A DNA stretch of 29,922 bases from 2-02-FULL-43-11-A sp964477065 (GCA_964477065.1 CAYZCU010000010.1:1-29922); one strand, 5' to 3'. Shown: positions 15,688 through 23,621, counted from the first letter of the stretch. The notes: generated from the letters alone by a model not told the origin. Made by a program: numbers and translations.

Positions 15688-16242
15688 TTATGAAAATGAG
15701 ACGGCAACATTTTCACGCTCTTTCTCAGTTGCCTCAAAGAACTCAGTCTGCGTAAATCCAAATGCATTTGCGATCAGATTACTTGGAAAGGATTGTACTT
15801 TTGTATTGTAACTGAGCACATTGGTATTATAAAACTGTCGAGAAAAGGCGACCTTATCCTCAGTATCTTCAAGCTGTCTCTGCAATTGGAGAAAGTTCTC
15901 ATTTGCTTTAAGCTCAGGATATGCCTCTGCTACAGCAAAAAGTGATTTGAGGGACTCAGTGAGCATGTTGTTGGCCTGTGCCTTTGCTCCTGTTGACTGT
16001 GCTCCCATCAAAGATGCTCGTGCAGTTGTGACATTTTCAAAGACTTCTTTTTCATGCTTTGCGTAGCCTTTCACTGTTTCAACAAGGTTTGGAATCAGAT
16101 CAACGCGACGCTTGAGCTGGACATCAATGCCCGACAGGGCCTCCTTGATACGCATGCGCAGTTGCACAAACATGTTGTACAAAGCAATGATGTAGACAAT
16201 AACAAGTCCCAAGACGATAAGCAGGGTTGTGGTGATGTTCAT
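15688..16242 (-). CDS. lemA: LemA family protein
   Basis: A 184-residue single-pass membrane protein: an N-terminal helix (about 5-26, TLLIVLGLVIVYIIALYNM), then a soluble helical bundle. Family signatures are RMRIKEALSGIDVQLKRR, VDLIPNLVETVKGYA.HE, YPELKANENFLQLQ, and RQFYNTNVLSYN near FPSNLIANAFGF. The biochemical role of LemA is unknown. It is very often found next to htpX in bacteria, as here (1 base apart), which suggests a joint role in envelope quality control. It lies 1 base after polX. There is no Shine-Dalgarno sequence; both lemA and htpX are preceded by CATAAT or a near copy. Confidence 0.95.
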   Translation of the reverse strand: MNITTTLLIVLGLVIVYIIALYNMFVQLRMRIKEALSGIDVQLKRRVDLIPNLVETVKGYAKHEKEVFENVTTARASLMGAQSTGAKAQANNMLTESLKSLFAVAEAYPELKANENFLQLQRQLEDTEDKVAFSRQFYNTNVLSYNTKVQSFPSNLIANAFGFTQTEFFEATEKERENVAVSFS

Positions 16243-16243
16243 A

Positions 16244-18034
16244 TTATGAATTGATCCAATGGATAATATCTTTCAATGATTTCGTATTCATTATATCATT
16301 TTTCGTGACCCAACCGCGACGTGCGACATAGACACCAAATTCCATCCCATCCATATGTGATGCAGCATGAGCGTCTGTATCGATGACGAGCTTTGTCTTG
16401 TGTATAAGTGCTTGACGGACCAGCCCCTCTGGTAGATCCAACCGTTCTGGTGAGGCATTAATCTCCAGAGCAATCCCCCGTTTTGTGGCCTCCTTCATAA
16501 TTGTCTCCCAATCAGCATCGACCTCTTCCCTCTTGCCAAGCATGCGTCCTGTTGGATGGCCCATGATGCGAACCTTTGGATACGTAAATGCCTTCAGGAT
16601 ACGCTTCGTCATATCAGCACGCGACATGCGAAAAGAGCTATGCAGAGATACCACACACAGATCAAGGTACTCAAATGCGCTCTCTGGCAAGGCAAGTGAC
16701 CCATCCGGCTGGATATCAATTTCAAGTGAATTGAAGAGGTGGACTGGCACGATAGGCTTTGCATTCCACGCATCAATTGCTTCCTTCTTGCGTTTGATGA
16801 TCGCAGTTGCTTCCTCGGCTGTGCATTTGCTAGCGGGACTGTGTTCAGAAAGCGCCAGGTAGGTATAGCCGAGTTCATGTGCTTTGCGAGCCATAGCCTC
16901 TATGGAATCGGCACCGAGGTCGTGGGAGGTCGTCACATCAAAATTCGAGTGCACATGAAATTCACCACAGATATCTTTGACAGTAATCAGCTGTGGGACC
17001 GTGTGCGTTTGCGACAATTTGATCTCATCAAAACCTTCGCGCATTTCAGGAGGCACCCATTGCAAATCAAGAAAGTCATAAAACCCTTCCTCAGTCGAAA
17101 ATTCATGGATTGCTCCTGTTTTTACATCCTTAATACCAAACTCATTGAGGGAAAAACCCTTTTTCAGAGCTATCTCACGGAGCTTGATGTTGTGCGCTTT
17201 ACTTCCTGTGAAGTATTGAATCATCGCTCCATATTGTCTCTCGGGGATGACCCGCAGATCCACACGACGCCCTCCAGACACCATAATCGCTCCCTTATCC
17301 TTTCCTTCTGCTTCCACAGAAATACGCGCTGGATACTGGACAAAATGATGGACGACTTCCTGCATATGCTTCTCATCACAGACGACGAGCAGATCCACAT
17401 CCCCAATTGTTGGCGCACGACGGCGAAGTGAACCCATTGGCTCAACTCGTGTCACCGCATCGTGCTTGAGGAGATAGTCTGTCACGTCATCTGCAAGGCG
17501 CATCGCAACTGGCAGCGCCATACGCCCTTCTGTTGTCCCCCGCTCATCAAGCACATCAAGCGCTTTGATGATGTCTGCCTGTGACTTTTCCCCAAATGAA
17601 TCAAGCTCGGCTATCTTGTTCTGTTGGGCAGCGGTGCGGACATCTGCAAAGATCGTTTTGGGATCATTGAGATGGAGGGCAGAGACTATTTTATAGGCCT
17701 TCATCGGCCCAATCCCAGGGGCTCGCATGAGCTCATACACAGAAGCTGGAAGCTGAGCAAGCTGTTTTTCAAAATACGAGTCTTTGGGTGAGGTAAAGTA
17801 TTCGTTGAGGTGCTCTTGCATGGATGATCCAAGCCCTTGGATCGTATCAAGCTGACCGTTTTGCCAAATGTCATAAACTTCTTGTGTGAGAGGCTCAATG
17901 GCATCTGCGGCTTTTTGGTAGGCAATGAGGCGAAAGCGATTAGCCCCTTGGATCAAGTAAACCGCCGCGATAGATTTGAGGATATGTACGAGTTCTTTGT
18001 TCGTCGGGCGATGCGTAGATTTCTCAGCTGGCAT
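16244..18034 (-). CDS. polX: PolX family DNA polymerase/3'-5' exonuclease
   Basis: A 596-residue repair polymerase of bacterial PolX type. Order: helix-hairpin-helix domain (about 20-120, with APGIGPMKAYKI), nucleotidyltransferase core with GSLRRRAPTIGDVDLLV (201-217, catalytic Asp212 and Asp214, third Asp259 in RRVDLRV), and a C-terminal PHP domain with HVHS (360-363), LSEHSP (395-400) and DTDAHA, a metal-dependent exonuclease. It can fill short gaps and proofread during base-excision repair, which suits the nearby nth gene. First gene of a unit with lemA and htpX, which have no obvious functional link. TACAAT lies 5 nt before the ATG. Confidence 0.95.
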   Translation of the reverse strand: MPAEKSTHRPTNKELVHILKSIAAVYLIQGANRFRLIAYQKAADAIEPLTQEVYDIWQNGQLDTIQGLGSSMQEHLNEYFTSPKDSYFEKQLAQLPASVYELMRAPGIGPMKAYKIVSALHLNDPKTIFADVRTAAQQNKIAELDSFGEKSQADIIKALDVLDERGTTEGRMALPVAMRLADDVTDYLLKHDAVTRVEPMGSLRRRAPTIGDVDLLVVCDEKHMQEVVHHFVQYPARISVEAEGKDKGAIMVSGGRRVDLRVIPERQYGAMIQYFTGSKAHNIKLREIALKKGFSLNEFGIKDVKTGAIHEFSTEEGFYDFLDLQWVPPEMREGFDEIKLSQTHTVPQLITVKDICGEFHVHSNFDVTTSHDLGADSIEAMARKAHELGYTYLALSEHSPASKCTAEEATAIIKRKKEAIDAWNAKPIVPVHLFNSLEIDIQPDGSLALPESAFEYLDLCVVSLHSSFRMSRADMTKRILKAFTYPKVRIMGHPTGRMLGKREEVDADWETIMKEATKRGIALEINASPERLDLPEGLVRQALIHKTKLVIDTDAHAASHMDGMEFGVYVARRGWVTKNDIMNTKSLKDIIHWINS

Positions 18035-18039
18035 AGCTT

Positions 18040-18045
18040 ATTGTA
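18040..18045 (-). promoter_or_regulatory. -10 element for leaderless polX-lemA-htpX mRNA
   Basis: TACAAT on the minus strand, 5 nt (AAGCT) before the polX ATG at 18034. No convincing -35 is seen. Confidence 0.5.
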
Positions 18046-18119
18046 CTGGATGTGGCGAAGTCGCGCTAGTGAAGTGGTGGTCAGGGTTCTATATTCGTCA
18101 AAGGCTCGATATTAGCGCA

Positions 18120-18148
18120 TTTACAAAAATTCATACATTCGCTATACT
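18120..18148 (+). promoter_or_regulatory. Promoter of tRNA-Asp (and the aminotransferase-like gene)
   Basis: TTTACA (18120-18125), 17-bp spacer, TATACT (18143-18148). The predicted start is near 18155, about 45 nt before tRNA-Asp. No terminator or second promoter is seen between the tRNA and the following gene. Confidence 0.7.
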
Positions 18149-18199
18149 ATGGCTTGTCAGATTGATACGTCAGTCTGGATAGATGTCTCTGTGTCGCGT

Positions 18200-18273
18200 G
18201 GGATCGTAGCTCAGTCGGTTAGAGCGCAGCCCTGTCAAGGCTGAGGTCGGGGGTTCGAGTCCCCTCGGTCCCG
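18200..18273 (+). tRNA. tRNA-Asp (anticodon GUC)
   Basis: Acceptor GGGATCG pairs with CGGTCCC, the D arm contains AGCTCAGTCGG, the anticodon loop is CTGTCAA with GTC, and the T arm is GGGGG-TTCGAGT-CCCCT. The discriminator is G73, as expected for Asp. CCA is not encoded (CAA follows). The aminotransferase-like gene starts 18 nt after its end. Confidence 0.97.
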
Positions 18274-18291
18274 CAAAAGAAAGCATTAAAT

Positions 18292-19401
18292 ATGATGCAA
18301 AAAAACCTCACAGTGGTTGAAAGACCATATCTTGATAAGAACTATAACTATACAGATGGTCACGCATATAGACCTTGGTCAATAGCAGAGTCAAAGATAA
18401 TTGATGATTCAGCATCAATTTTTCATAACTCAAATAGGCAGCAACAGAGTGTCCTAGAATCCGAATATGTAACTACGTTTTTAACATTAGCAAAACAAAC
18501 TACTAATTTCGATTATCATAAATTTTTGCAATGTACTTCTGCATCTTTGGGCATCGAAGTTATCGCAAATTATTTACGAATGAATAATATGTCCTTGACT
18601 CTTGTTGAGCCATGTTTCGATAATTTAGCAGATATATTTAGAAGACACAGCATTAAACTTGAATCTATTTGCGATGAGAATTTTGACAATGGTAATTTTA
18701 TTGAGGATCTTAATAAGATTAAGACAAATGCAATATGTTTAGTCTCACCTAATAATCCAACTGGAATTTCATTATCAAAAGATAATTTTACTTTTCTTGT
18801 TAAGTATTGTTCTAAGAACAACATACTTTTGATCATGGACTTTTGCTTTAGAGCATACCTTCCTGAAAACCTTATTGTCGATAATTACGAAATTTTAGCT
18901 AATTTTGGTAAGGACTACTTTATTATTGAAGATACAGGAAAAACTTGGCCATTATCTGAACTTAAAGCTCCATTTATTTGTATCTCGAATTCAATTTATG
19001 ACGATATCTACAATATATGGACTGATATGATATTGCATGTCTCACCATTTGTTCTCTCAATGATGACAAAGCTGATTCAAAACTCAATTCATGATCAGCT
19101 CTACTCTGTGAAATCGATAATTCAGAAAAACAGAGATTCTTTATACAAATGCCTTGAAAGAACAGGGCATATCCCACAAGAAAAAGACTATTTAAGTGTA
19201 TCTTGGATAAAGCTGAATAACTATAATGAATCAGAGATGGTTTCTTTACTTGAATTATCTAATATTCATGTACTACCTGGCAGTTACTTTTTTTGGTCTA
19301 TGAATAATCCTCCACAAAATTTTATTCGTATTGCGCTAACTAGAGATACTATGCAATTCAAAGAGGCAACAACAATTATGACTAAGCTTCTCCACTCCTA
19401 A
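18292..19401 (+). CDS. Aminotransferase class I/II-like PLP enzyme
   Basis: A 369-residue fold-type I PLP protein. Visible: SPNNPTG (152-158, cofactor ring contact), Asp183 in LIMDFCFRAY (pairs with the pyridine nitrogen), the likely Schiff-base Lys217 in EDTGKTWP, VLPGSYF (327-333) and Arg346 in FIRIAL, which would bind the substrate carboxylate. The lysine context (DTGKTWPLSELK) differs from the common S-x-SK-x-x-x-x-x-G-x-R of housekeeping aminotransferases, so substrate cannot be named. Histidinol-phosphate-type or specialised amino-acid enzymes are possible. Codons are strikingly A/T-rich beside polX, which suggests transfer. It lies 18 nt after tRNA-Asp with no promoter of its own. ATG occurs twice in a row; either may be used. 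Confidence 0.82.
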   Translation: MMQKNLTVVERPYLDKNYNYTDGHAYRPWSIAESKIIDDSASIFHNSNRQQQSVLESEYVTTFLTLAKQTTNFDYHKFLQCTSASLGIEVIANYLRMNNMSLTLVEPCFDNLADIFRRHSIKLESICDENFDNGNFIEDLNKIKTNAICLVSPNNPTGISLSKDNFTFLVKYCSKNNILLIMDFCFRAYLPENLIVDNYEILANFGKDYFIIEDTGKTWPLSELKAPFICISNSIYDDIYNIWTDMILHVSPFVLSMMTKLIQNSIHDQLYSVKSIIQKNRDSLYKCLERTGHIPQEKDYLSVSWIKLNNYNESEMVSLLELSNIHVLPGSYFFWSMNNPPQNFIRIALTRDTMQFKEATTIMTKLLHS

Positions 19402-19408
19402 CTCCCCC

Positions 19409-19711
19409 TCACGCCGCCACGCCCTCTAACTCCTCAACATCCTCTGCCTCCCCTTCCAAATAGCTCTTCAAAGCGCTTATAACCCGGTCAATATGATACC
19501 CATGCATCGTGCTCATAACATGATTACTCATAAGGACCTTGCCCAACACATCCACAGAGAGACCTGACACATCCGCGAGCACTGCCAAGGGATACTCACC
19601 TGTAAACTGCACACGGGGCTGGGCATCTCGCTCTGTTTCTAAGCGCGTGACAGCACCTGCAAAGTTTTCATGCAAATCGACGAGGTCTTTAGACGTATCA
19701 AATTCGGCCAT
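19409..19711 (-). CDS. Small acidic protein of unknown function
   Basis: I do not recognise this 100-residue protein. It is soluble and helical, with heptad-like LVDLHENFAGAVTRLETERD near the N-terminus, a hydrophobic centre (LAVLADVSGLSVDVLGKVL), HGYHIDRVISALKSYL, and a very acidic tail (EGEAEDVEELEG). Codon use resembles the surrounding core genes. GAGGG lies a few bases before the ATG, one of the few possible Shine-Dalgarno sequences here. It is convergent with the aminotransferase-like gene (7 bases apart) and divergent from the LysM gene. It looks like a lineage-specific protein. Confidence 0.65.
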   Translation of the reverse strand: MAEFDTSKDLVDLHENFAGAVTRLETERDAQPRVQFTGEYPLAVLADVSGLSVDVLGKVLMSNHVMSTMHGYHIDRVISALKSYLEGEAEDVEELEGVAA

Positions 19712-19774
19712 ATGCCCTCATGGTACTCCCACGAGCTAGCGACTGCAACCTCATTTTTGATGCTCTTTGATATC

Positions 19775-19802
19775 TTGCAATGACTTTTACGCCTGTTATA
19801 AT
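19775..19802 (+). promoter_or_regulatory. Promoter of the LysM gene
   Basis: TTGCAA (19775-19780), 16-bp spacer, TATAAT (19797-19802) with an extended TG two bases upstream (TGTTATAAT). The start near 19809 gives a leader of about 110 nt, which is long for this window. Confidence 0.7.
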
Positions 19803-19882
19803 GACTCTAATTTGACGTTCGTGAAGGCGCTGACTCATGCAATTACAGCTGGGTTGTTGCACCAGACTAGCGATGAATTAAG

Positions 19883-19894
19883 TTGATATATCAA
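19883..19894. promoter_or_regulatory. Palindrome in the LysM leader
   Basis: TTGATATATCAA is a perfect 12-bp palindrome 25 nt before the LysM start codon and just before its Shine-Dalgarno sequence. It could be an operator or a small RNA hairpin near the ribosome site. No function is shown. Confidence 0.35.
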
Positions 19895-19918
19895 GCTAAT
19901 TGAAAGGGGGTGACATAC

Positions 19919-20527
19919 ATGGCACACATAACAGACTACAAACAAGAGCTTATTGAAAAAGTTCGTGAAAACTATCTCTCTGTTGCATTAGGAGTGCTCG
20001 TCTTTCTCGTTATTATGACGCTTATCTTCCGATCTGGTGAGACACCAAAGAAGGATGATATGAACAAGAATGCACAGGATACAAAACAGAAAACGTATGT
20101 CGTGAAACCGGGAGATTCAGTTTCAAGCATTGCACGTGATCAGCTGGGATCTATGGACAAAGCTGAAGCAATCATCAAGGCTAACAATCTGAAGAATCCA
20201 AATACTATTGAAGTTGGGACAGAATTGGTTCTGCCAAATGAACAAGTTGATATGACAGATGATGTGAAAATGGTTGATGAAGACAAAGATGCTGATAAGC
20301 AACCAGACGACGATGCAACGGTCAATGGTGACGGCGAAATGTCTGACAAGACAAAGGCAATCACAGGCGACACGTACACGGTGGTCAAGGGGGATCATTT
20401 GTGGGATATTGCAGTTCGCGCCTATGGCGACGGCAACAAGTACACGATGATTATCGAAGCAAACAAGCTTCGCAATCCAGACCGTATTGAAGCAGGAACA
20501 GTCCTGAAACTTCCCAGAGCGAAGTAA
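19919..20527 (+). CDS. Membrane-anchored protein with two LysM domains
   Basis: A 202-residue protein. After a short charged N-terminus there is one membrane helix (about 20-37, LSVALGVLVFLVIMTLIF), then LysM domain 1 (about 59-106, YVVKPGDSVSSIARDQ...VLPNE), an acidic linker rich in Asp (108-150), and LysM domain 2 (about 152-200, YTVVKGDHLWDIAVRAYG...LKLPR). LysM domains bind peptidoglycan N-acetylglucosamine, so it probably tethers the membrane to the wall; no enzyme domain is present. The ATG at 19919 follows a strong Shine-Dalgarno AAAGGGGGTGA at a spacing of 6-8 nt. The GTG at 19910 lies inside that site and is rejected. Confidence 0.92.
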   Translation: MAHITDYKQELIEKVRENYLSVALGVLVFLVIMTLIFRSGETPKKDDMNKNAQDTKQKTYVVKPGDSVSSIARDQLGSMDKAEAIIKANNLKNPNTIEVGTELVLPNEQVDMTDDVKMVDEDKDADKQPDDDATVNGDGEMSDKTKAITGDTYTVVKGDHLWDIAVRAYGDGNKYTMIIEANKLRNPDRIEAGTVLKLPRAK

Positions 20528-20540
20528 CAGTCTATCATTG

Positions 20541-20567
20541 AAGCCAGGCTTGATCAAAGCCTGGCTT
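20541..20567 (+). terminator. Hairpin after the LysM gene
   Basis: AAGCCAGGCTT and AAGCCTGGCTT form a perfect 11-bp stem with a 5-nt loop (GATCA), starting 13 bases after the LysM stop. Only a short T run follows, so termination may be partial. The tRNA-Gly promoter begins at its end. Confidence 0.7.
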
Positions 20568-20596
20568 TGATGCAACGACGGTCGTTGGTGTATACT
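20567..20596 (+). promoter_or_regulatory. Promoter of tRNA-Gly
   Basis: TTGATG (20567-20572), 18-bp spacer, TATACT (20591-20596). The predicted start is one or two bases before the mature 5' end at 20605, so almost no 5' trimming would be needed. Confidence 0.6.
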
Positions 20597-20604
20597 TCAG
20601 CGAA

Positions 20605-20678
20605 GCGGGTGTAGTTGAGTGGTACAATGCGTCCTTCCCAAGGATGAGCCGGGAGTTCGATTCTCCTCACCCGCTCCA
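20605..20678 (+). tRNA. tRNA-Gly (anticodon CCC), CCA encoded
   Basis: Acceptor GCGGGTG pairs with CACCCGC, U73 is the discriminator as in bacterial tRNA-Gly, and the genome encodes the following CCA. The anticodon loop TTCCCAA gives CCC for GGG codons; T arm GGGAG-TTCGATT-CTCCT. Unlike tRNA-Ala and tRNA-Asp here, CCA is encoded. An accessory gene begins about 195 bases downstream. Confidence 0.94.
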
Positions 20679-20873
20679 GACGAAACTTATTGAATTATAG
20701 TTTAAATTTTCTTCAAATAATTTGCATTTCATCGCGTTCGAGTGACAATCATTTAAATTTTCGTTAATCTGGGCAAACACAATACCAATAACGAGAATCG
20801 AACTGAAAGCTGTGTCTTCTAATTTTGTTAAACTCCTATGGCTGACAATTTCTGTTAAAATCAGAATAAATTT

Positions 20874-22334
20874 ATGACAAAAAATCATTCTGAATTAGTC
20901 AAAAATCTATTAAGTTTACGGGAATGGAATACCTTCGAAGCGAAGCGGGCAGCAGTCCAACCTAGAAAGCTTTTAGAAAGTCTGTGTGCTTTTGCGAATG
21001 GTGATGGTGGCTTTTTAGTTATCGGTTTTGAGGATGAGAAGAAAGCCCAAGATTCGGACAGACTTATAGGTATTAGTGAAAATCCCGATAATGTTTCAGA
21101 ATTTCTTAAGTTACTAAAGAGTGAATTTGATCCACCTCTTCAACATGTCGTAAGTTCTTTTGAAGAGGAGATTGAGAACAAACAAGGTAAGGGGGATAAA
21201 TTATTGATTATTCGTGCCCAGAAAAGCAATGATATTCACTCGCTCAAAAATGGTGACACTTTTATTCGTAGGGGAAGTCAAAATGTGAAGATTGGAGCTC
21301 AAGAAATTTTACGACTACGCTATGAGCGTGGAAGTATCAAATTTGAGGATGAAGACTCGGGCGTAACTGATTTAACAGAACTAGAATCAGACTTACTTGA
21401 TAAGTATAAAGTTGATACAAACAGTCAAAATCAAGACACTTGGCAGTTCCTAAAAGACAATGGTTTGGCTAACAAGATGAAAGACGGTTTTACTTTAAAT
21501 AATGCAGGGGCTTTATTATTTGGTAAGAACCCAGCTGTACTTCTCTCTTGCAAGTGTTCCATTAAAATTAGCCATTACTTTGGTATAAAGCCCAATTATT
21601 CAGGTGAGCCAAACTTTGTTCGTAGACCCTTTACGATAGAAGGTCCTTTAGTTAGGCAAATTGAGCAAACTGTGGAATACTTTCGACAGGTAGTCCGAGA
21701 ATCTTCGCCAAAACTTCAAGGCGGAACTTTTCGACCAAGCTTACTTATCCCAGAGTGGGTTTTTCAGGAGGCTATAGCAAACGCTGTGATTCATCGTAAC
21801 TATCAAGTCCAGAATGATATACAGGTTCGCTTCTTTGACGATCACTTAGAAATAGAAAGCCCTGGGGCATATCCTGCTCACATTACTTCTGCAAACTTAC
21901 GTGCAGAGAGGTTTGCCCGTAATCCAGTCATTCAACGTGTACTCAGTCGTTTTAGTGAAGCTCCTAATCTCGATATTGGATAGTGAGTTGACCGTATGTT
22001 TGCATTGATGAAAACACATAATTTATATGAACCCATCTATTTTCCAGCCACAGTTCGCCAAAATACCGTTCTTCTCTTCTTAATGAACCTTCAAAAGGTT
22101 GATTATTGGGATACTGTTTCACAGTACCTTGATCATCATGGTTCTATTACTAACCAACTGGCTCGTAATATTACTGGGATTTCTGACACTTTACAGGTTT
22201 CTCGACTATTTGGTGACTGGGTAGAAAAAGGCCTCTTGGAGAGAAAGGGTGGGAAAACTAGGGGTGCTTATTATGTCAAAACTGGTCAAGATTTACAGAA
22301 CTTCTTTGCCAAATCTATTTTTCAGAAGGCTTGA
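20874..22334 (+). pseudogene. AlbA/Schlafen-type ATP-binding regulator, split by TAG TGA
   Basis: One continuous frame of 487 codons with two adjacent stops at 21981-21986. Residues 1-369 hold an AlbA_2 (Schlafen-like) domain (FEAKRAA, LCAFANGDGGFLVIGFED, FIRRGSQN) and a GHKL-type ATPase region (FQEAIANAVIHRNY, DHLEIESPGAYP, RNPVIQRVLSRF). Homologues continue with DIGEG before a helix. Here codons 370-371, expected Glu-Gly, are TAG TGA, and the match resumes at VDRMFALMK. The 3' part ends in a winged-helix domain (LARNITGISDTLQVSRLF). Each stop differs from the expected codon by one G-to-T change. If the two parts are made separately, the second could begin at ATG 21996. Transferred, A+T-rich gene with no clear partner. 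Confidence 0.82.
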
Positions 22335-22541
22335 AAAATAACCTGAATTTCTCTATTTTAGCCTGGAGAATTCAAAGTCTATTTTTCAAGCACCCTTAAA
22401 AGCTTAATACTATGCTAATCAAATATTCCGTAAGGTAGTCCACCTCTGATATAGTTCCCCTCATGAATGGTGCATTAATCGGTGGCTTATTTTAACACTT
22501 ATCGAATAATTGAGGTTGGCCTTATCGTCGATGTTTAAAAT

Positions 22542-22973
22542 CTACATTTTGTCTGCACCAATCGCATCCAAAATCGCTTTAGAGACAGCAGCATCTTGCT
22601 CAACAGTTCCACCAGCGATTCCTAGTCCCCCACCGAGGACACCGTTAAAGCGAAGTGGAATGCCACCAGGAACATTTGTCAAAATATTGCCACTCGCCAT
22701 TGGGAGTGTCACTGCCAGATCAGAATCCATCCAGCCGGTTACCTTTCCTGTAGATGCAGCTGTGTTTGCTTTGCGACGACTTGTTTCAGCACTGTGTGGC
22801 GTTGCTCCATCACCTTTAGCAAAAGCAATAAGGTTTAAAGAAGTATCGACAACAGCTACTGAGATGGTAACTCCCGCTTTTTTTGCTTCTGCGAAAGCGG
22901 TATTAACTGCTGAAAGAGCAGCTTCTGCTGTAATGTTTGAAACGGTACGAAGTTTTGATGAGCTTTTATCCAT
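22542..22973 (-). CDS. GlcG/HbpS-family (DUF336) protein
   Basis: A 143-residue protein of the GlcG/HbpS family. Seen: AVVDTSLNLIAFAKGDGATPHSAETSRRKANTAA in outline, PMASGNILTNVPGGIPLRFNGVLGGGLGIAGG, and the closing VEQDAAVSKAILDAI. Members bind haem or small cofactors (HbpS) or lie next to glycolate genes (GlcG); the role here is not known. There is no signal peptide, so it is probably cytoplasmic. TATAAT lies 6 nt before the ATG and forms part of a 25-bp palindrome shared with the divergent gene at 23007. About 200 bases without a recognisable gene separate it from the AlbA-type gene. Confidence 0.88.
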   Translation of the reverse strand: MDKSSSKLRTVSNITAEAALSAVNTAFAEAKKAGVTISVAVVDTSLNLIAFAKGDGATPHSAETSRRKANTAASTGKVTGWMDSDLAVTLPMASGNILTNVPGGIPLRFNGVLGGGLGIAGGTVEQDAAVSKAILDAIGADKM

Positions 22974-22998
22974 AGGTTGATTATACTATAATCAACCT
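22974..22998. promoter_or_regulatory. Perfect 25-bp palindrome with divergent -10 elements
   Basis: Arms AGGTTGATTATA and TATAATCAACCT are exact reverse complements around a single C at 22986. Each arm contains TATAAT read outward: complement of 22980-22985 for the GlcG-like gene and 22987-22992 for the gene at 23007. The palindrome fills the whole region next to the GlcG start. It could be an operator that controls both genes, or simply two mirrored promoters. Confidence 0.75.
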
Positions 22999-23006
22999 TA
23001 TACAGT

Positions 23007-23621
23007 ATGAAAACCAAACTTTTTTTCAAACATCGCCATCTCTTTTTTACTATCACCACTTTGCTTTTACTTTTCCTTCTCACCTCACTTTATTATTTCT
23101 TCATCAAAGATACTCATACGAACTACAGCTTTACTCAACATTTCAATAAATACTATAGCATTGAGGATTGGAATCTGGCGCAACACGCAATCGTCGATAT
23201 TGATGGTGATGGAAAGAAGGATATGATTACATTTACACATTGTGCCTTCCTGACAACTGTTGCTCAGGATAGTATCCCCCCAGCAAACAGATGTACAGCT
23301 CCAGGTATGTCTATCATTGCATTTCCTGATGAACCTCGTACTATCGGCCAAAAGCTCATATCAAAACATCCTATCGACGGTCACTGGCTTGAAAAATCAT
23401 ACCTAGTCCAAACAGATGACAGCATTTGGAAGTTGTATCATTTCAATGGTCTACATATGGAAGTGTTTGAGCTCAATCGAAAAGGTATGTTTACTGAAGT
23501 ACAACCATCCTTACGTGATAAGATTGATTTGTGGACCTACCAAATAAGCAATATTAGCGTTACAGCAGTACTTATTATCCTATCTCCTTCACACTGGCTG
23601 TCATCTTGGTTGCAGAATTAG
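23007..23621 (+). CDS. Membrane-anchored protein of unknown function
   Basis: A 204-residue protein with a basic N-terminus and one strong hydrophobic helix (about 12-33, FFTITTLLLLFLLTSLYYFF), then an outward domain. AIVDIDGDGKKDMITFTH resembles the calcium-binding Asp repeat of FG-GAP/VCBS proteins, but only one copy is present. Two cysteines (in THCAF and NRCTAP) could form a disulfide. The C-terminal 25 residues (VTAVLIILSPSHWLSSWL) are again hydrophobic. The start follows the divergent palindrome by 8 bases. Function is unknown; an anchored surface protein is likely. Confidence 0.7.
   Translation: MKTKLFFKHRHLFFTITTLLLLFLLTSLYYFFIKDTHTNYSFTQHFNKYYSIEDWNLAQHAIVDIDGDGKKDMITFTHCAFLTTVAQDSIPPANRCTAPGMSIIAFPDEPRTIGQKLISKHPIDGHWLEKSYLVQTDDSIWKLYHFNGLHMEVFELNRKGMFTEVQPSLRDKIDLWTYQISNISVTAVLIILSPSHWLSSWLQN

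Noticed and set aside
18200..19440. Integrated element with tRNA-Asp as attachment site
   Set aside because: I found no repeat of the tRNA 3' end after the aminotransferase-like gene and no integrase in the window.
20667..20888. Minus-strand open frame of 73 codons overlapping the 3' end of tRNA-Gly
   Set aside because: It runs into the tRNA gene, matches nothing I know, has no ribosome site or promoter, and its start overlaps the AlbA-type gene; A+T-rich filler is likely.
21981..21986. UGA read as glycine (Gracilibacteria code) to explain the AlbA-type gene
   Set aside because: TGA ends atpF, atpH and dnaE here, and the adjacent TAG would still need separate suppression.
22335..22541. Possible gene or RNA in the 207-bp gap after the AlbA-type gene
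   Set aside because: I see no coding frame, no strong hairpin and no recognisable RNA motif.
22510..22980. Plus-strand open frame opposite the GlcG-like gene
   Set aside because: It is the antisense shadow of a clear GlcG/HbpS-family protein and shows no motif of its own.
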